Origin: Psychromonas algarum
Lineage (GTDB): Bacteria > Pseudomonadota > Gammaproteobacteria > Enterobacterales > Psychromonadaceae
NCBI RefSeq assembly: GCF_004376845.1
Contig: NZ_SNUW01000005.1
Span: forward strand, 229,381-293,380
DNA length: 64,000 nucleotides
Direction of reading: 5' to 3'
Shown here piece after piece: positions 1-10,361 of the stretch (position 1 is the first letter of the stretch; each line of letters starts with the position of its first letter). The notes under the pieces are model-generated. The model did not search any database. It had not been told where the DNA came from and was given only the letters and a program-made list of their open reading frames with translations. The translations under genes and the position numbers were made by a program.

Positions 1-1108
1 AACCAACTGATTCTTTACCATCAATCAAACGGTGATCGTAAGAAAGTGCTAAGTACATCATTGGTAAAATTTCTACTTTGCCATCCACTGCCATTGGGCG
101 ATCTTGGATTTTATGCATACCTAAGATAGCTGCTTGTGGTGGATTGATAATAGGTGTTGAAAGTAGTGAACCAAATACACCACCGTTAGTTACCGTAAAG
201 TTACCGCCCATCATCTCGTCAACGGTTAATTTGCCGTCACGACCTTTGATTGCTAACTCACGAATACCTTTTTCAATTTCAGCAACACTTAAAGTATCTG
301 TATCACGTAAAACAGGTGTTACTAAACCACGAGGCGTTGATACAGCAATACTGATATCAAAGAAGTTGTGGTAAACAATGTCAGTACCATCAATCGCAGC
401 ATTAACTTCAGGGTAACGTTTCAGTGCTTCAGTAACAGCTTTAATATAGAAAGACATGAAACCTAAACGAATACCGTGTTTTTTCTCAAATACATCTTGG
501 TACTGCTTACGAAGATCCATGATTGGTTTCATGTTAACTTCGTTAAATGTTGTTAGCATTGCTGTTGAATTTTTAGCTTCTAATAGACGCTCTGCAACAC
601 GCTTACGTAAACGAGTCATTGGAACACGTTTATCACTACGCGCAGCCACTGCTGCAACAATATCAACTTTAGGTGCCGTTTCATCTTGGTTTTTAGCCTT
701 ACGGAAGTTATCAACGTCTTCACGTGTAATAACGCCACCTTTGCCAGAACCTTTAATATCACGAGCATCTATGCCTTCTTCAAGCATTAAACGACGTACT
801 GAAGGACTTGCATCAGCTGTTTTTGCAGGCGCTTCTTCAACAGGAGCAGCTTCTTCTTTAGCAGCTGGTGCATCACCCGCTTCTAATTTAGCTAATAACT
901 GTTTTGATAGAACGGTTGCACCTTCATCTTCAATTATTTCTTTTAAAACTCCTGATGCTGTAGCAGGTACTTCAAGCACAACTTTATCAGTTTCAATTTC
1001 CACTAAAACTTCATCACGCTCAACAAAGTCACCAGGTTGTTTGTGCCATGTAGCAACTGTTGCATCTGCAACTGACTCAGGCAATTCCGGAACTAATACT
1101 TCAATCAT
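1..1108 (-). CDS. sucB: Dihydrolipoyllysine-residue succinyltransferase (E2 of 2-oxoglutarate dehydrogenase), C-terminus cut by window edge
   Basis: This is the E2 core of the 2-oxoglutarate dehydrogenase complex, which moves the succinyl group from E1 to CoA through a lipoyl arm. The 369 visible residues start at the ATG at 1106-1108. They show an N-terminal lipoyl domain with the lipoyl lysine at K42 in the ETDKVVLEV motif, a charged Ala/Pro linker, a peripheral-subunit binding domain (about 105-145) and the acyltransferase domain. The catalytic HxxxD pair is visible as H359 and D363 in DHRLIDG at the very edge. By comparison with the family (about 400 residues), roughly 30 residues are missing. 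It lies 55 bp downstream of sucA on the same strand and is probably cotranscribed with it. The lpd gene is not in the window. Confidence 0.96.
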   Translation of the reverse strand, partial: MIEVLVPELPESVADATVATWHKQPGDFVERDEVLVEIETDKVVLEVPATASGVLKEIIEDEGATVLSKQLLAKLEAGDAPAAKEEAAPVEEAPAKTADASPSVRRLMLEEGIDARDIKGSGKGGVITREDVDNFRKAKNQDETAPKVDIVAAVAARSDKRVPMTRLRKRVAERLLEAKNSTAMLTTFNEVNMKPIMDLRKQYQDVFEKKHGIRLGFMSFYIKAVTEALKRYPEVNAAIDGTDIVYHNFFDISIAVSTPRGLVTPVLRDTDTLSVAEIEKGIRELAIKGRDGKLTVDEMMGGNFTVTNGGVFGSLLSTPIINPPQAAILGMHKIQDRPMAVDGKVEILPMMYLALSYDHRLIDGKESVG

Positions 1109-1163
1109 AATTAACACTTCCTACTGTAATAATTTGTGACTCAATAAATTTAAATAGTTTTGA

Positions 1164-3974
1164 TTATTCTTCTTCAAAACCAAGCGCTTCATTTACTAGT
1201 GCTTTTTGTTGTTTAACATGCAGTGACATATAACCTACCGCCGTTGATGCTGATGCTGCTCGACCGGCATATTGCAAGCTTGCACCTTCAGGCATCACAC
1301 CACGGAAGTGATGTTGACTACAATACCAAGCGCCTTGATTCTGAGGCTCTTCTTGACACCATACAAATTCAGTCACATGGGCATATTGTTCAAGTAACGC
1401 ATTCACTTCTTCAGTTGGGAATGGGTATAGTTGTTCAATACGAATAATGGCAACATTATTAAGTTCTTCAGCACGACGTTTTTCTAATAGTTCGTAATAA
1501 ACCTTACCACTACATAAAACGATACGGTCTACCGCTTTAGGATCTAACTCATCAATTTCACCAATGGCATTTAAGAAAGTGCCAGAAGATAATTCATCTA
1601 AGCTTGATACTGCTAAAGGATGACGTAATAAAGACTTAGGTGACATTACGATTAATGGACGACGCATTGAGCGAACAACTTGACGGCGTAACATATGGTA
1701 AACCTGTGCTGGTGTTGAAGGTACACAGACTTGCATATTATGCTCAGCACATAATTGTAAATAACGCTCTAAACGAGCTGATGAATGCTCAGGACCTTGA
1801 CCTTCATAACCATGCGGTAATAAAACAGTCAGACCACACATACGGCCCCACTTTTGCTCACCCGATGATAAAAATTGGTCAAATACAACTTGAGCACCAT
1901 TTGCGAAGTCACCAAACTGTGCCTCCCAAATACATAAACCTTTTGGCGCAGCTGTGGAATAACCATATTCGAATGCTAAAACCGCTTCTTCTGATAACAC
2001 AGAATCGTATACGTCAAAATGCCCTTGATCTTCCGAAACATTTTTTAATGGTACGTATGTTTTTGATTCAGTTTGCTCATGCAAAACAGCATGACGATGG
2101 AAGAAAGTACCACGTCCAGAATCTTGACCTACTAAACGAATATTGTATTTAGAATCAAGCAATGTTGCATAAGCGAGGTTTTCAGCAAAACCCCAATCAC
2201 ATAATTTTTCACCACGCGCCATTGCAAGACGGTCGTTATAAATTTTGTTGATACGAGAATGTTGTTTTTGCTCTTCTGGATATTGGCTAATTGATTCGGC
2301 TAACTCAACTAAACGTTCTTTTGGAAAAGCCGCTTCATAACCAGCGTCCCAATCATGTTTTAGGTAAGGAGACCAATCAATTGAATGACCTTGTGATGCC
2401 TGCCATTCTTTAACAACACACTCACCGTTATCTAATGCATCTCGGTAATCAGACACTAATTGTTTAGCAAAAGCAGCATCAATAACCCCTTCACTTTCTA
2501 ATTGCTTAGAGTAGATGTCACGAGGTGTTGGATGTTTTTTGATTTTTTGGTACATCACAGGCTGTGTTGCACTTGGCTCATCAGCTTCATTATGACCATG
2601 ACGGCGGTAACAAACTAAATCGATCACTACATCACGTTTGAATGTGTTGCGGAAATCAAGAGCGATTTGAGCCGCATGCATTACTGCTTCTGGATCATCT
2701 GCATTAACATGGAAAATAGGTGCTTGGACCATTTTTGCAATATCAGTACAGTAACGAGTAGAGCGAGTATCTTCAGGGTTAGAAGTTGTGAAACCAATTT
2801 GATTGTTAATAACAATACGAACCGTACCACTTACTTTGAAAGCACGTGCTTGTGACATATTAAATGTCTCTTGCACAACACCTTGACCTGCAATTGCAGA
2901 GTCACCATGAATGGTAATAGGTAATACACTTTCACCAATACCATCTAAACGTTCTTGACGTGCTCGTACTGATCCTAAAACAACAGGATTAACGATTTCT
3001 AAATGAGATGGGTTAAATGCTAATGATAAATGCACATTACCTTTAGGTGTTTGGAAATCACTACTGAAACCTTGGTGGTATTTCACATCACTAGAACCAT
3101 CGATATTAGCGTGTTTACCAGCAAACTCATTGAATAAATCTGTTGGTTTTTTACCGAGCACGTTTACTAACACATTCAAACGACCACGGTGAGCCATACC
3201 AATAACAACTTCTTGTGCGCCTTGCTCACCTGAACGGCGAATAATTTCTTTCAGCATAGGGACAAAAGAGTCACCACCTTCTAAAGAGAAACGTTTTGCA
3301 CCAGGAAATTTAGAACCGATGTAACGTTCTAGACCTTCTGCTGCTGTTAACTCTTCTAAGAAGCGGTGTTTTGCTTCATCACTGAATGATGGGCTACTTT
3401 CACTTGATTCAATACGATTTTGTATCCAACGTTTCTCTTCGGTATTCGTGATGTGCATATATTCCACACCTAACGAACCACAATAAGTACGCTTAAGTGA
3501 TGCTAATAAGTCTTTTAAAATCATAGTTTCATTGCCAGCAGCAAATGAACCTACATTGAAATTAGCATCTAAATCAGCCCCGCCTAACTCATGATAAAAT
3601 GGGTCTAATTCTTTAATCGTTTCATGTTTAACCAAACCAAGTGGATCTAAATTAGCAACTTCATGACCACGGTTACGATATGCCCCGATCAATTGTAATA
3701 CTTTCACTTGTTTTGCATCATTGTGAACAGCACCTTCAGGCGGTGTAAAACATTTTGGCGCTTTTGCTGCATGTTTCATCTGTTCACGGATAACCGAGTG
3801 ACGTTCTTCTGGAGAGTCACTCACACTTGGTAATGCATCAAAGACTTCACGCCAATTAGCGTCCACTGAAAGTGGATCGTCTAAATAAGACTCATAGATG
3901 TCTTCGATGTAAGTAGAATTTGCCCCGGAAAGATGCGATGAGGCTAACCAAGTTTCCATTACATTAGTTGGCAT
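1164..3974 (-). CDS. sucA: 2-oxoglutarate dehydrogenase E1 component
   Basis: This is the thiamine-diphosphate-dependent E1 subunit that decarboxylates 2-oxoglutarate and succinylates the lipoyl arm of SucB. Its 936 residues match the usual family length of about 930. Visible hallmarks are the N-terminal segment with SYLDDPLSVDANWREVF, the central GMAHRGRLNVLVNVLGKKP block, the cofactor-region blocks GDSAIAGQGVVQETFNMS and HGHNEADEPSATQP, and a C-terminal transketolase-like pyrimidine-binding domain (about 590-790) with GHFDVYDSVLSEEAVLAFEYG-type sequence. It sits 43 bp downstream of sdhB and just upstream of sucB, as in most gammaproteobacteria, so sdhCDAB-sucAB is probably one long transcript. 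Confidence 0.97.
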   Translation of the reverse strand: MPTNVMETWLASSHLSGANSTYIEDIYESYLDDPLSVDANWREVFDALPSVSDSPEERHSVIREQMKHAAKAPKCFTPPEGAVHNDAKQVKVLQLIGAYRNRGHEVANLDPLGLVKHETIKELDPFYHELGGADLDANFNVGSFAAGNETMILKDLLASLKRTYCGSLGVEYMHITNTEEKRWIQNRIESSESSPSFSDEAKHRFLEELTAAEGLERYIGSKFPGAKRFSLEGGDSFVPMLKEIIRRSGEQGAQEVVIGMAHRGRLNVLVNVLGKKPTDLFNEFAGKHANIDGSSDVKYHQGFSSDFQTPKGNVHLSLAFNPSHLEIVNPVVLGSVRARQERLDGIGESVLPITIHGDSAIAGQGVVQETFNMSQARAFKVSGTVRIVINNQIGFTTSNPEDTRSTRYCTDIAKMVQAPIFHVNADDPEAVMHAAQIALDFRNTFKRDVVIDLVCYRRHGHNEADEPSATQPVMYQKIKKHPTPRDIYSKQLESEGVIDAAFAKQLVSDYRDALDNGECVVKEWQASQGHSIDWSPYLKHDWDAGYEAAFPKERLVELAESISQYPEEQKQHSRINKIYNDRLAMARGEKLCDWGFAENLAYATLLDSKYNIRLVGQDSGRGTFFHRHAVLHEQTESKTYVPLKNVSEDQGHFDVYDSVLSEEAVLAFEYGYSTAAPKGLCIWEAQFGDFANGAQVVFDQFLSSGEQKWGRMCGLTVLLPHGYEGQGPEHSSARLERYLQLCAEHNMQVCVPSTPAQVYHMLRRQVVRSMRRPLIVMSPKSLLRHPLAVSSLDELSSGTFLNAIGEIDELDPKAVDRIVLCSGKVYYELLEKRRAEELNNVAIIRIEQLYPFPTEEVNALLEQYAHVTEFVWCQEEPQNQGAWYCSQHHFRGVMPEGASLQYAGRAASASTAVGYMSLHVKQQKALVNEALGFEEE

Positions 3975-4017
3975 TAAAATTCCTTATTCCTATTTATTGT
4001 TTAATTATTAAACGTAA

Positions 4018-4731
4018 TTAAACAGCGCGTTGTAATAACATAGATTTAATTTTACCAATCGCTTTGGTTGGGTTTAATCCCTTAGGACAAACACTAACGC
4101 AGTTCATGATACCGTGACAACGAAAAACACTAAAAGCATCATCTAAATTCGATAAGCGTTCTTCAGTTGCACTATCTCGACTATCGATAAGGAAACGGTA
4201 TGCAGCTAATAAACCAGCTGGACCAATGAACTTATCTGGGTTCCACCAGAACGAAGGACAAGAAGTTGAACAACATGCACATAAAATACATTCGTACAAA
4301 CCATCTAGTTTTTCGCGTTCTTCAGGAGATTGTTTAAACTCCCCTGCTGGCGGTGTGTTGCCATCAGTAATTAAAAATGGTTTCACCTTTTCATACTGCG
4401 TATAAAACTGTGTCATATCAATCACTAAATCACGTACTACTGGTAGACCTGGTAATGGTCGCAACACTATCTTACCTTTAGAAAGTAAATCAGACAGTGG
4501 AGTAATACAAGCTAGTGCATTTTTACCATTAATATTTAAACCATCACTACCACAAACTCCTTCACGACATGAACGACGGAAAGAAAGTGACTTATCTTGC
4601 TCTTTTAATGCAATCAATGCATCTAGTACCATCATGTCAGAACCTTCAGGTATTTCAAGGCTCATCTCTTTCATTGATGGCTTATCATCAATATCAGGGT
4701 TGTAACGATAAACAGAAAATATAACTTTCAT
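4018..4731 (-). CDS. sdhB: Succinate dehydrogenase iron-sulfur subunit
   Basis: This is the electron-transfer subunit of complex II, carrying electrons from the SdhA flavin to ubiquinone at SdhCD. All three cluster motifs are intact in 237 residues: CREGVCGSDG with a downstream Cys for the 2Fe-2S centre, CILCACCSTSCP for the 4Fe-4S centre, and CHGIMNCVSVCPKGLNP for the 3Fe-4S centre. Length and motif order match E. coli SdhB. It starts 14 bp after the sdhA stop codon. Nothing unusual is seen. Confidence 0.97.
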   Translation of the reverse strand: MKVIFSVYRYNPDIDDKPSMKEMSLEIPEGSDMMVLDALIALKEQDKSLSFRRSCREGVCGSDGLNINGKNALACITPLSDLLSKGKIVLRPLPGLPVVRDLVIDMTQFYTQYEKVKPFLITDGNTPPAGEFKQSPEEREKLDGLYECILCACCSTSCPSFWWNPDKFIGPAGLLAAYRFLIDSRDSATEERLSNLDDAFSVFRCHGIMNCVSVCPKGLNPTKAIGKIKSMLLQRAV

Positions 4732-4745
4732 AATTTAAAACCTTC

Positions 4746-6521
4746 TTAGTAAACACGTGCTTTAGGTGGGAAAGCTTCACGTAGTACAGGCGCCATATTA
4801 ACGTCACGTTTACACATACTTTCTGTTTCAGGATTGAAGATACTGTGGTGTAACCAATTTGCATCATCACGATCAGGGAAGTCAAAGCGACTATGTGCAC
4901 CACGACTTTCTGTACGGAAGTTTGCTGCTAATGCAGTTGAAAATGCTGTTTCCATTAAGTTATCTAATTCTAAACATTCGATACGGTTAGTATTAAATTC
5001 ACTACTTTTATCATCTAATTTTGCATTCTTCAAACGTTCGCGTAAAACTCGTAACTCAGCAAGACCTTCTGCCATTGCTTCACCATCTCTAAATACTGAG
5101 AAGTTGTTTTGCATGCATTGCTGTAAATCTTTACGAATTTGGTTAGGACATTCAGTGCCATCGCCTTTCTCCCAACGATTAAAGCGTTCTAATGCGGCTT
5201 CAATATTCGCTTCAGTTGGTGCTTTAGCAGTATTTGTCTTAGTTAATACTTGGCCAAGATGTTTACCCGCTGCACGGCCAAATACAACTAAATCTAATAA
5301 TGAGTTGCCACCTAAACGGTTTGCACCATGAACAGATACACTTGCAATTTCACCTACTGCAAATAAACCTTTCACTTCTACATCTTTACCATTTTCATCA
5401 AGTTTTAATACTTGACCATTCACCGTTGTTGGTACGCCACCCATCATGTAATGACACGTAGGAATAATTGGAATTGGCTCATGAACAGGATCAACGTGTG
5501 CGAAAGTACGAGATAATTCACAGATCCCAGGTAAACGAGACTCTAAAACATCCTTTCCTAAATGGTCTAATTTCAATTTGATGTGTGTGCCCCATGGACC
5601 TTCACAGCCACGACCTTCACGAATTTCAATCATGATAGAGCGAGCAACAACGTCACGGCCAGCTAAATCTTTTGCATTTGGCGCATAACGTTCCATGAAG
5701 CGTTCGCCGTCTTTATTAAGAAGATAACCACCTTCACCACGACAACCTTCAGTCACTAATACACCTGCACCAGCAATACCGGTTGGATGGAACTGCCACA
5801 TTTCCATATCCTGTACAGGAACACCTGCACGTAATGCCATACCAACACCGTCACCAGTATTAATGTGAGCATTCGTAGTAGAAGCGTAAATACGACCTGC
5901 ACCACCAGTAGCTAAAACTGTTGCTTGAGCTTTAAATACACACACTTCACCACTTTCAATATCAATTGCAGTACAACCAACCACATCACCATCATCATTT
6001 TTAATTAAATCAAGTGCATACCACTCAGAGAAAATGGTTGTTTTGTTTTTAACGTTTTGTTGGTAAAGCGTATGTAACAATGCATGACCTGTACGATCAG
6101 CAGCTGCCGCAGTACGCGCAGCTTGTTCACCACCAAATTCTTTCGATTGACCACCAAATGGACGTTGATAAACTGAACCATCTTCGAAACGAGAAAATGG
6201 CAAGCCCATATTTTCAAGTTCACGAACAGCATCAGGACCTTCTTTACACATAAACTCGATAGCGTCTTGGTCACCAATAAAATCAGAACCTTTAACGGTA
6301 TCGTACATGTGCCATTCCCAGTTATCTGGATGAGAGTTACCTAATGCTACGGTAATACCACCTTGAGCAGATACTGTATGAGAACGTGTTGGAAATACTT
6401 TAGTAATCAACGCACAACTTTTGCCTTCTTGCGAAATAGATAATGCCGCGCGCATACCTGCACCACCAGCACCAATAACAATCGCATCAAATTCACGAAT
6501 AGGTAAACTCACCTTAAACAC
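4746..6521 (-). CDS. sdhA: Succinate dehydrogenase flavoprotein subunit
   Basis: This catalytic subunit oxidises succinate to fumarate with covalently bound FAD. Its 591 residues show the N-terminal dinucleotide-binding [10 protein letters not shown] motif, the FAD-attachment histidine H48 in [12 protein letters not shown], the substrate-loop sequence [21 protein letters not shown], and the C-terminal block [18 protein letters not shown]. Length matches the family. The start codon overlaps the last 8 bases of sdhD, indicating translational coupling within sdhCDAB. Confidence 0.97.
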   Translation of the reverse strand: MFKVSLPIREFDAIVIGAGGAGMRAALSISQEGKSCALITKVFPTRSHTVSAQGGITVALGNSHPDNWEWHMYDTVKGSDFIGDQDAIEFMCKEGPDAVRELENMGLPFSRFEDGSVYQRPFGGQSKEFGGEQAARTAAAADRTGHALLHTLYQQNVKNKTTIFSEWYALDLIKNDDGDVVGCTAIDIESGEVCVFKAQATVLATGGAGRIYASTTNAHINTGDGVGMALRAGVPVQDMEMWQFHPTGIAGAGVLVTEGCRGEGGYLLNKDGERFMERYAPNAKDLAGRDVVARSIMIEIREGRGCEGPWGTHIKLKLDHLGKDVLESRLPGICELSRTFAHVDPVHEPIPIIPTCHYMMGGVPTTVNGQVLKLDENGKDVEVKGLFAVGEIASVSVHGANRLGGNSLLDLVVFGRAAGKHLGQVLTKTNTAKAPTEANIEAALERFNRWEKGDGTECPNQIRKDLQQCMQNNFSVFRDGEAMAEGLAELRVLRERLKNAKLDDKSSEFNTNRIECLELDNLMETAFSTALAANFRTESRGAHSRFDFPDRDDANWLHHSIFNPETESMCKRDVNMAPVLREAFPPKARVY

Positions 6522-6858
6522 CCCACAAAATTACAAAACCAAAAATAACGTATATAAATGCAACTGTTGTTAACACAAACTGTAATGTGCCACGTAATAA
6601 CGTACATTTAACGTAATCTGTTAATACTTGCCAAACACCAATCCATGCATGAACTAACATTGCCACTAAAGCCATTAATGTAAATACTTTAGTAAACGTT
6701 AATGAGAAAAAGCCTGTCCATACTTGATAGCTCATATCTGCAGAAACAATAAAGCCTACAAAATATAATATGTAGGCTAATAGAATAACTGCACTGGCAC
6801 GAATCAAGATGTAATCATGTACACCACTGCGCCCAAATGTTCCTGCAACCTTTACCAT
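6514..6858 (-). CDS. sdhD: Succinate dehydrogenase membrane anchor subunit D
   Basis: This small membrane subunit forms the quinone and haem b pocket of complex II together with SdhC. I place the start at the ATG at 6856-6858 (protein [12 protein letters not shown], 114 residues) because it aligns with E. coli SdhD (115 residues). A longer frame up to 6945 would lie inside sdhC. Three hydrophobic helices are evident. The [15 protein letters not shown] block holds the Asp-Tyr pair known to shape the ubiquinone site. The start overlaps the sdhC stop codon by 7 bases. Confidence 0.95.
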   Translation of the reverse strand: MVKVAGTFGRSGVHDYILIRASAVILLAYILYFVGFIVSADMSYQVWTGFFSLTFTKVFTLMALVAMLVHAWIGVWQVLTDYVKCTLLRGTLQFVLTTVAFIYVIFGFVILWGV

Positions 6859-7226
6859 ACTAAAATCCCCGCTAATACCGATAATACAACTGTGAGAGCA
6901 AAGCCCACTTTTGCACTTAATGAAGCACTTTCTAAATCTTCCCAATGACCTAAGTCTTGAATCATATGACGAACACCAAATACAGCGTGGTATGCTAGTC
7001 CTGTTAATGATCCCCAGAAAATGAATTCAACAATGAATAAGTCAAAATAACTTTGTACACGTTGGAAGTCTTCAGCGGAGGATAATGAACAATTAAGGAG
7101 GATTAGGAATATTGCTAAAGCAATAAAAACGATGATCCCAGAAACACGATGCAAAATTGATGCAATTGCTGTAACGGGAAATTTAACCGTAGATAGGTCT
7201 AAATTTTTTGGTCTCTCTTTGCGCAC
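6852..7226 (-). CDS. sdhC: Succinate dehydrogenase cytochrome b556 subunit C
   Basis: This is the first gene of sdhCDAB. Its 124 residues contain three transmembrane helices and the conserved blocks RPKNLDL, FPVTAIASILHRVSG (with the Ser and Arg that line the quinone site) and LAYHAVFGVRHMIQDLG. H80 corresponds to the axial haem ligand H84 of E. coli SdhC. It is transcribed divergently from gltA across a 349-bp intergenic region, the classic gammaproteobacterial arrangement. The stop codon lies inside the sdhD start. Confidence 0.95.
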   Translation of the reverse strand: MRKERPKNLDLSTVKFPVTAIASILHRVSGIIVFIALAIFLILLNCSLSSAEDFQRVQSYFDLFIVEFIFWGSLTGLAYHAVFGVRHMIQDLGHWEDLESASLSAKVGFALTVVLSVLAGILVW

Positions 7227-7285
7227 AATTTATCTCTTTTTTAATGGCCAATTACAAGGGGTTGTTTCACAATTGCTATTGTTAG

Positions 7286-7305
7286 CACATTGTTAATACA
7301 ATGTG
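7286..7305. promoter_or_regulatory. 20-bp perfect dyad upstream of sdhC
   Basis: CACATTGT, the 4-base spacer TAAT, then ACAATGTG form a perfect 8-bp inverted repeat 60 bp upstream of the sdhC start, in the sdhC-gltA intergenic region. It could be an operator for a dimeric regulator or a 5'-UTR hairpin in the sdh transcript. In E. coli this intergenic region is known to be controlled by ArcA, CRP and others. The dyad does not match the CRP consensus spacing, so I leave the protein unnamed. Confidence 0.4.
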
Positions 7306-7499
7306 ACGCGCATAAGCTTTTTTTTGTGATATAGGCACAATATAAAATGGATTTTCTGCCTTATAAGTCACAAATTAATATTATTGCTTCTGCTCAGTAA
7401 TTTCGGGGACTTACAACATATTATCAAGTATTAATCTTTTTAAAAAAACATTGATCCATCACAATTTTTATGTCACTTCTCAAAGTTTAAATGTTAAAT

Positions 7500-7528
7500 T
7501 TGACAAGGTCATTTTAAGCCTGTAAAAA
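7500..7528 (+). promoter_or_regulatory. Putative sigma-70 promoter of gltA
   Basis: TTGACA (7500-7505) is followed after 17 bases by TAAAAA (7523-7528), and transcription would start about 40 bases before the gltA ATG. The -35 box is a perfect consensus and the -10 box is partial. The rest of the 349-bp intergenic region (7227-7575) is AT-rich and holds no open reading frame of note; it must also contain the divergent sdh promoter, which I could not place. Confidence 0.45.
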
Positions 7529-7575
7529 TATGCGCAACAAAAAACATCTAAAAATTTTAGACAAGGGAGAAAATA

Positions 7576-8871
7576 ATGTCGGATAAAACTGCAATACTTC
7601 ATTTACCAGGACAAGAACCTGTAGAATTACCAATCTTAACAGGCTCAGCAGGTAATGATGTAATTGATATCCGTAGCTTAGGAAAAACTGGCTACTTCAC
7701 TTACGACCCAGGATTTCTTGCAACTGCTTCTTGTGAATCAGCAATCACATACATTGATGGTGATAAAGGTATTCTTTTACACAGAGGTTATGCGATAGAT
7801 GAATTAGCCGAAAAGTCAGATTATTTAGAAGTATGTTATCTATTATTAAACGGCCAACTACCAACTATAGAAGAATTTGCTAAATTTAAACACATTGTTC
7901 TCCACCACACTATGTTACATGAGCAATTAGTTTCTTTTTACCGTGGTTTTCGTCGTGACTCTCATCCAATGGCTATCATGTGTGGTGTTGTTGGTGCTCT
8001 ATCTGCTTTCTACCATGATTCTTTAGATATCACTAACGAATCTCACCGTGAAATTGCGGCATTCCGTTTAATTTCAAAAATGCCTACACTAGCAGCAATG
8101 AGCTACAAATACTCAATGGGACAACCATTTGTATCTCCAGATAATTCACTATCTTACGCTGGTAACTTCTTAAAAATGATGTTTGCTATTCCTTGTGAAC
8201 CGTATGTTGTGAATCCTGTACTAGAAAGTGCAATGGATAAAATCCTAATTCTACATGCTGATCACGAGCAAAATGCTTCTACATCGACAGTACGTTTAGC
8301 GGGTTCTTCAGGTGCTAACCCATTTGCATGTATCGCGGCTGGTATTGCTTCTCTATGGGGTCCTGCTCACGGCGGTGCTAACGAAGCTTGTCTAGAAATG
8401 TTAGAAGAAATTGGTAGTGTTGATCGTATTCCAGAGTTTATTGCACGCGCTAAAGATAAAAATGACCCATTCCGCCTAATGGGTTTTGGTCATCGTGTTT
8501 ATAAAAACCATGATCCTCGTGCAACGGTAATGCGTAAAACATGTCACGAAGTATTAGATGATCTAAACATTGATGATCCACTACTAGATGTGGCAATGGA
8601 ATTAGAGCGTATTGCACTTGAAGACCCATACTTCATCGAGAAAAAACTTTATCCTAATGTAGATTTCTACTCGGGTATTGTTTTACGTGCAATGGGTATT
8701 CCACGTACTATGTTTACGGTAATCTTCGCTATTTCTCGTACTATTGGTTGGATTTCACACTGGAAAGAAATGCTAGATCAACCAGGCCAAAAAATTGGTC
8801 GTCCTCGCCAGTTGTACACAGGTGAAGTTGATTTAAATTATCCTAAACGTGTTGATACTTTCCTTTTATAG
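7576..8871 (+). CDS. gltA: Citrate synthase (type II)
   Basis: This enzyme condenses acetyl-CoA and oxaloacetate at the entry of the TCA cycle. Its 431 residues are typical of the hexameric, NADH-sensitive type II enzyme. The three catalytic residues are visible: His in GPAHGGANE, His in [14 protein letters not shown], and Asp in [10 protein letters not shown] ribosome binding site (GGGAGA) precedes the ATG. It is a single-gene unit that ends in a strong hairpin terminator and is divergent from sdhCDAB-sucAB. Confidence 0.97.
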   Translation: MSDKTAILHLPGQEPVELPILTGSAGNDVIDIRSLGKTGYFTYDPGFLATASCESAITYIDGDKGILLHRGYAIDELAEKSDYLEVCYLLLNGQLPTIEEFAKFKHIVLHHTMLHEQLVSFYRGFRRDSHPMAIMCGVVGALSAFYHDSLDITNESHREIAAFRLISKMPTLAAMSYKYSMGQPFVSPDNSLSYAGNFLKMMFAIPCEPYVVNPVLESAMDKILILHADHEQNASTSTVRLAGSSGANPFACIAAGIASLWGPAHGGANEACLEMLEEIGSVDRIPEFIARAKDKNDPFRLMGFGHRVYKNHDPRATVMRKTCHEVLDDLNIDDPLLDVAMELERIALEDPYFIEKKLYPNVDFYSGIVLRAMGIPRTMFTVIFAISRTIGWISHWKEMLDQPGQKIGRPRQLYTGEVDLNYPKRVDTFLL

Positions 8872-8921
8872 TCGCACCACTTAGTGTCACAGCTAAGTGC
8901 AATGATTAAGTAAATACCTCT

Positions 8922-8949
8922 AAAGCCAGTATTGATACTGGCTTTTTTT
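8922..8949 (+). terminator. Rho-independent terminator of gltA
   Basis: AAAGCCAGTAT, a TG loop and ATACTGGCTTT form a perfect 11-bp stem followed by a T run, 50 bp after the gltA stop. Confidence 0.85.
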
Positions 8950-9024
8950 ATTGCTAAAAATAATACCAATTGCATTTAGTATGTGATTTGATCTATTCAA
9001 AGTAACAAAATGATTGAAGAAATT

Positions 9025-9738
9025 ATGTCTAAACAATTATTTGCATTATCTAATACTGACACCTATTTTCCTGATCCGAATAAAGCATTAAACGATCCTG
9101 AAGGTTTACTGGCGATTGGTGGAGATTTATCTAGCAAACGTTTAATCAATGCCTATCAACAAGCTATCTTCCCGTGGTTTTCCAAGGGAGAGCCTATTTT
9201 ATGGTGGAGCCCCGCTGAACGTGCAGTGATCCAACCTGAACACGTTCATATCAGTAAAAGTATGAGTAAATTCATACGTCATACCGATCTTACAATCACT
9301 GTTAATCATGATTTTTCATCTGTGATTGAAGCATGCTCTCTGCCACGTCAAAAACAAGCTGAGACATGGATAAGCCCTGCTATTAAACAAGCTTATAAAG
9401 AGTTACATCAATTAGGTTATGCTCATTCAATTGAGGTATGGAATGGTGAATTATTAGTTGCTGGATTATATGGGGTAAACGTCGGAGGCATCTTCTGTGG
9501 CGAGTCTATGTTCCAACAGCAGACGAATGCATCAAAGCTTGCTTTTATTGCATTATGTCGTCATTTTTCGGCGCATCAAGGACAACTTATTGATTGCCAA
9601 ATGATGACACCTCATTTAGCAAGTATGGGGGTCGAGGCAAATACAAGAGAACAATTTTTAACACAGTTATCACTATTTAAAGAAGCCTCATTAGATGAAC
9701 ATTGCTGGCAACAACAAATTCTATTACTGACCCCTTAA
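9025..9738 (+). CDS. aat: Leucyl/phenylalanyl-tRNA--protein transferase
   Basis: This cytosolic enzyme transfers Leu or Phe from tRNA to N-terminal Arg or Lys of proteins, marking them for ClpAP in the N-degron pathway. Family blocks are clear: YFPDPNKALNDPEGLLAIGGDLS, IFPWFSKGEPILWWSP, HSIEVWNGELLVAGLYG, FCGESMF and LIDCQMMTPHLASMG. I prefer the ATG at 9025 (MSKQLFALSN), which has GAAGA just upstream and gives 237 residues, over the in-frame ATG at 9010, which has no visible ribosome binding site. Unlike many relatives, it is not followed by infA or bpt here. Confidence 0.93.
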   Translation: MSKQLFALSNTDTYFPDPNKALNDPEGLLAIGGDLSSKRLINAYQQAIFPWFSKGEPILWWSPAERAVIQPEHVHISKSMSKFIRHTDLTITVNHDFSSVIEACSLPRQKQAETWISPAIKQAYKELHQLGYAHSIEVWNGELLVAGLYGVNVGGIFCGESMFQQQTNASKLAFIALCRHFSAHQGQLIDCQMMTPHLASMGVEANTREQFLTQLSLFKEASLDEHCWQQQILLLTP

Positions 9739-9768
9739 TCAAGTTAAGAATAAAGTCATGGAATAACA

Positions 9769-9810
9769 CGCACTTTATAAACCTCTTAACTAGAAGTTAA
9801 ATAAAATGCG
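9769..9810. terminator. Possible bidirectional hairpin between aat and the CBS gene
   Basis: An interrupted inverted repeat (outer CGCA/TGCG, middle TTTAT/ATAAA, inner TTAACT/AGTTAA) lies between the convergent aat and CBS genes. There is no clear T run on either strand, so its role as a terminator is uncertain. Confidence 0.3.
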
Positions 9811-9825
9811 CCTTATTGAAGATTA

Positions 9826-10230
9826 TTATTTATTGATTAACTGGCTGTTGATTGCACCTAGAACTGCTTTTCGTGTAATTAAACCAACATACTCAGCATC
9901 TTCATTTAATACTGGATACATTTTAGGTTTTTCATGGATCATCTTCTGTGCCAAGTCCACGATACTTAACGTACCTTGTACTGCCAAAGGAGCACAAGAC
10001 ATCACGTCTCCTACTAATGCAGCATGTTCACTGTAGTAATTAGCTTCAATAATTTTAGCTAAGCAATCTTGCTCAGATAACCAGCCTACAACATGCCCTT
10101 CTTGATTAACAACAGGACCACCGATTAGGCTTGAAGCTAGTAGTTTATCTACTGCTGCTTCTAAATTCATATCTTCAGTAAATGAAATGCTTTTACCTGT
10201 CATAAATTGTTTTACTTGTAAATTTTCCAT
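9826..10230 (-). CDS. CBS-domain pair protein
   Basis: This 134-residue protein consists only of two CBS motifs (about residues 8-60 and 72-128), a Bateman module that typically binds adenosine nucleotides. Recognisable CBS features are MTGKSISFTEDMNLEAAVDKL, GGPVVNQEGHVVGWLSEQDCL and the second-copy equivalent YPVLNEDAEYVGLITRKAVL. Such stand-alone CBS proteins act as energy or redox sensors of partner enzymes, but the partner cannot be deduced here. It is monocistronic and convergent with aat. Confidence 0.85.
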   Translation of the reverse strand: MENLQVKQFMTGKSISFTEDMNLEAAVDKLLASSLIGGPVVNQEGHVVGWLSEQDCLAKIIEANYYSEHAALVGDVMSCAPLAVQGTLSIVDLAQKMIHEKPKMYPVLNEDAEYVGLITRKAVLGAINSQLINK

Positions 10231-10361
10231 ATCTTATATTTCCTTTATTAGATAATTCAATCTAACCCTTTTTTAAAAGAAAGTCGATATTTCAAAGGAG
10301 ATAAAAGAAGATAGTATGCTAAAATATTTTCTTTATATATCAATCAACAAAGGGTCTTAAT

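Noticed and set aside
456..1139. Plus-strand open frame of 227 residues
   Set aside because: It lies antisense to sucB, whose lipoyl and catalytic motifs are clear on the minus strand.
7324..7340. CRP site in the sdhC-gltA region (TTGTG and CACAA halves)
   Set aside because: The halves are in the wrong register for TGTGA-N6-TCACA; only the left half matches.
9010..9024. Upstream ATG as the aat start
   Set aside because: No ribosome binding site precedes it, while the ATG at 9025 has GAAGA at good spacing and aligns better with the family.
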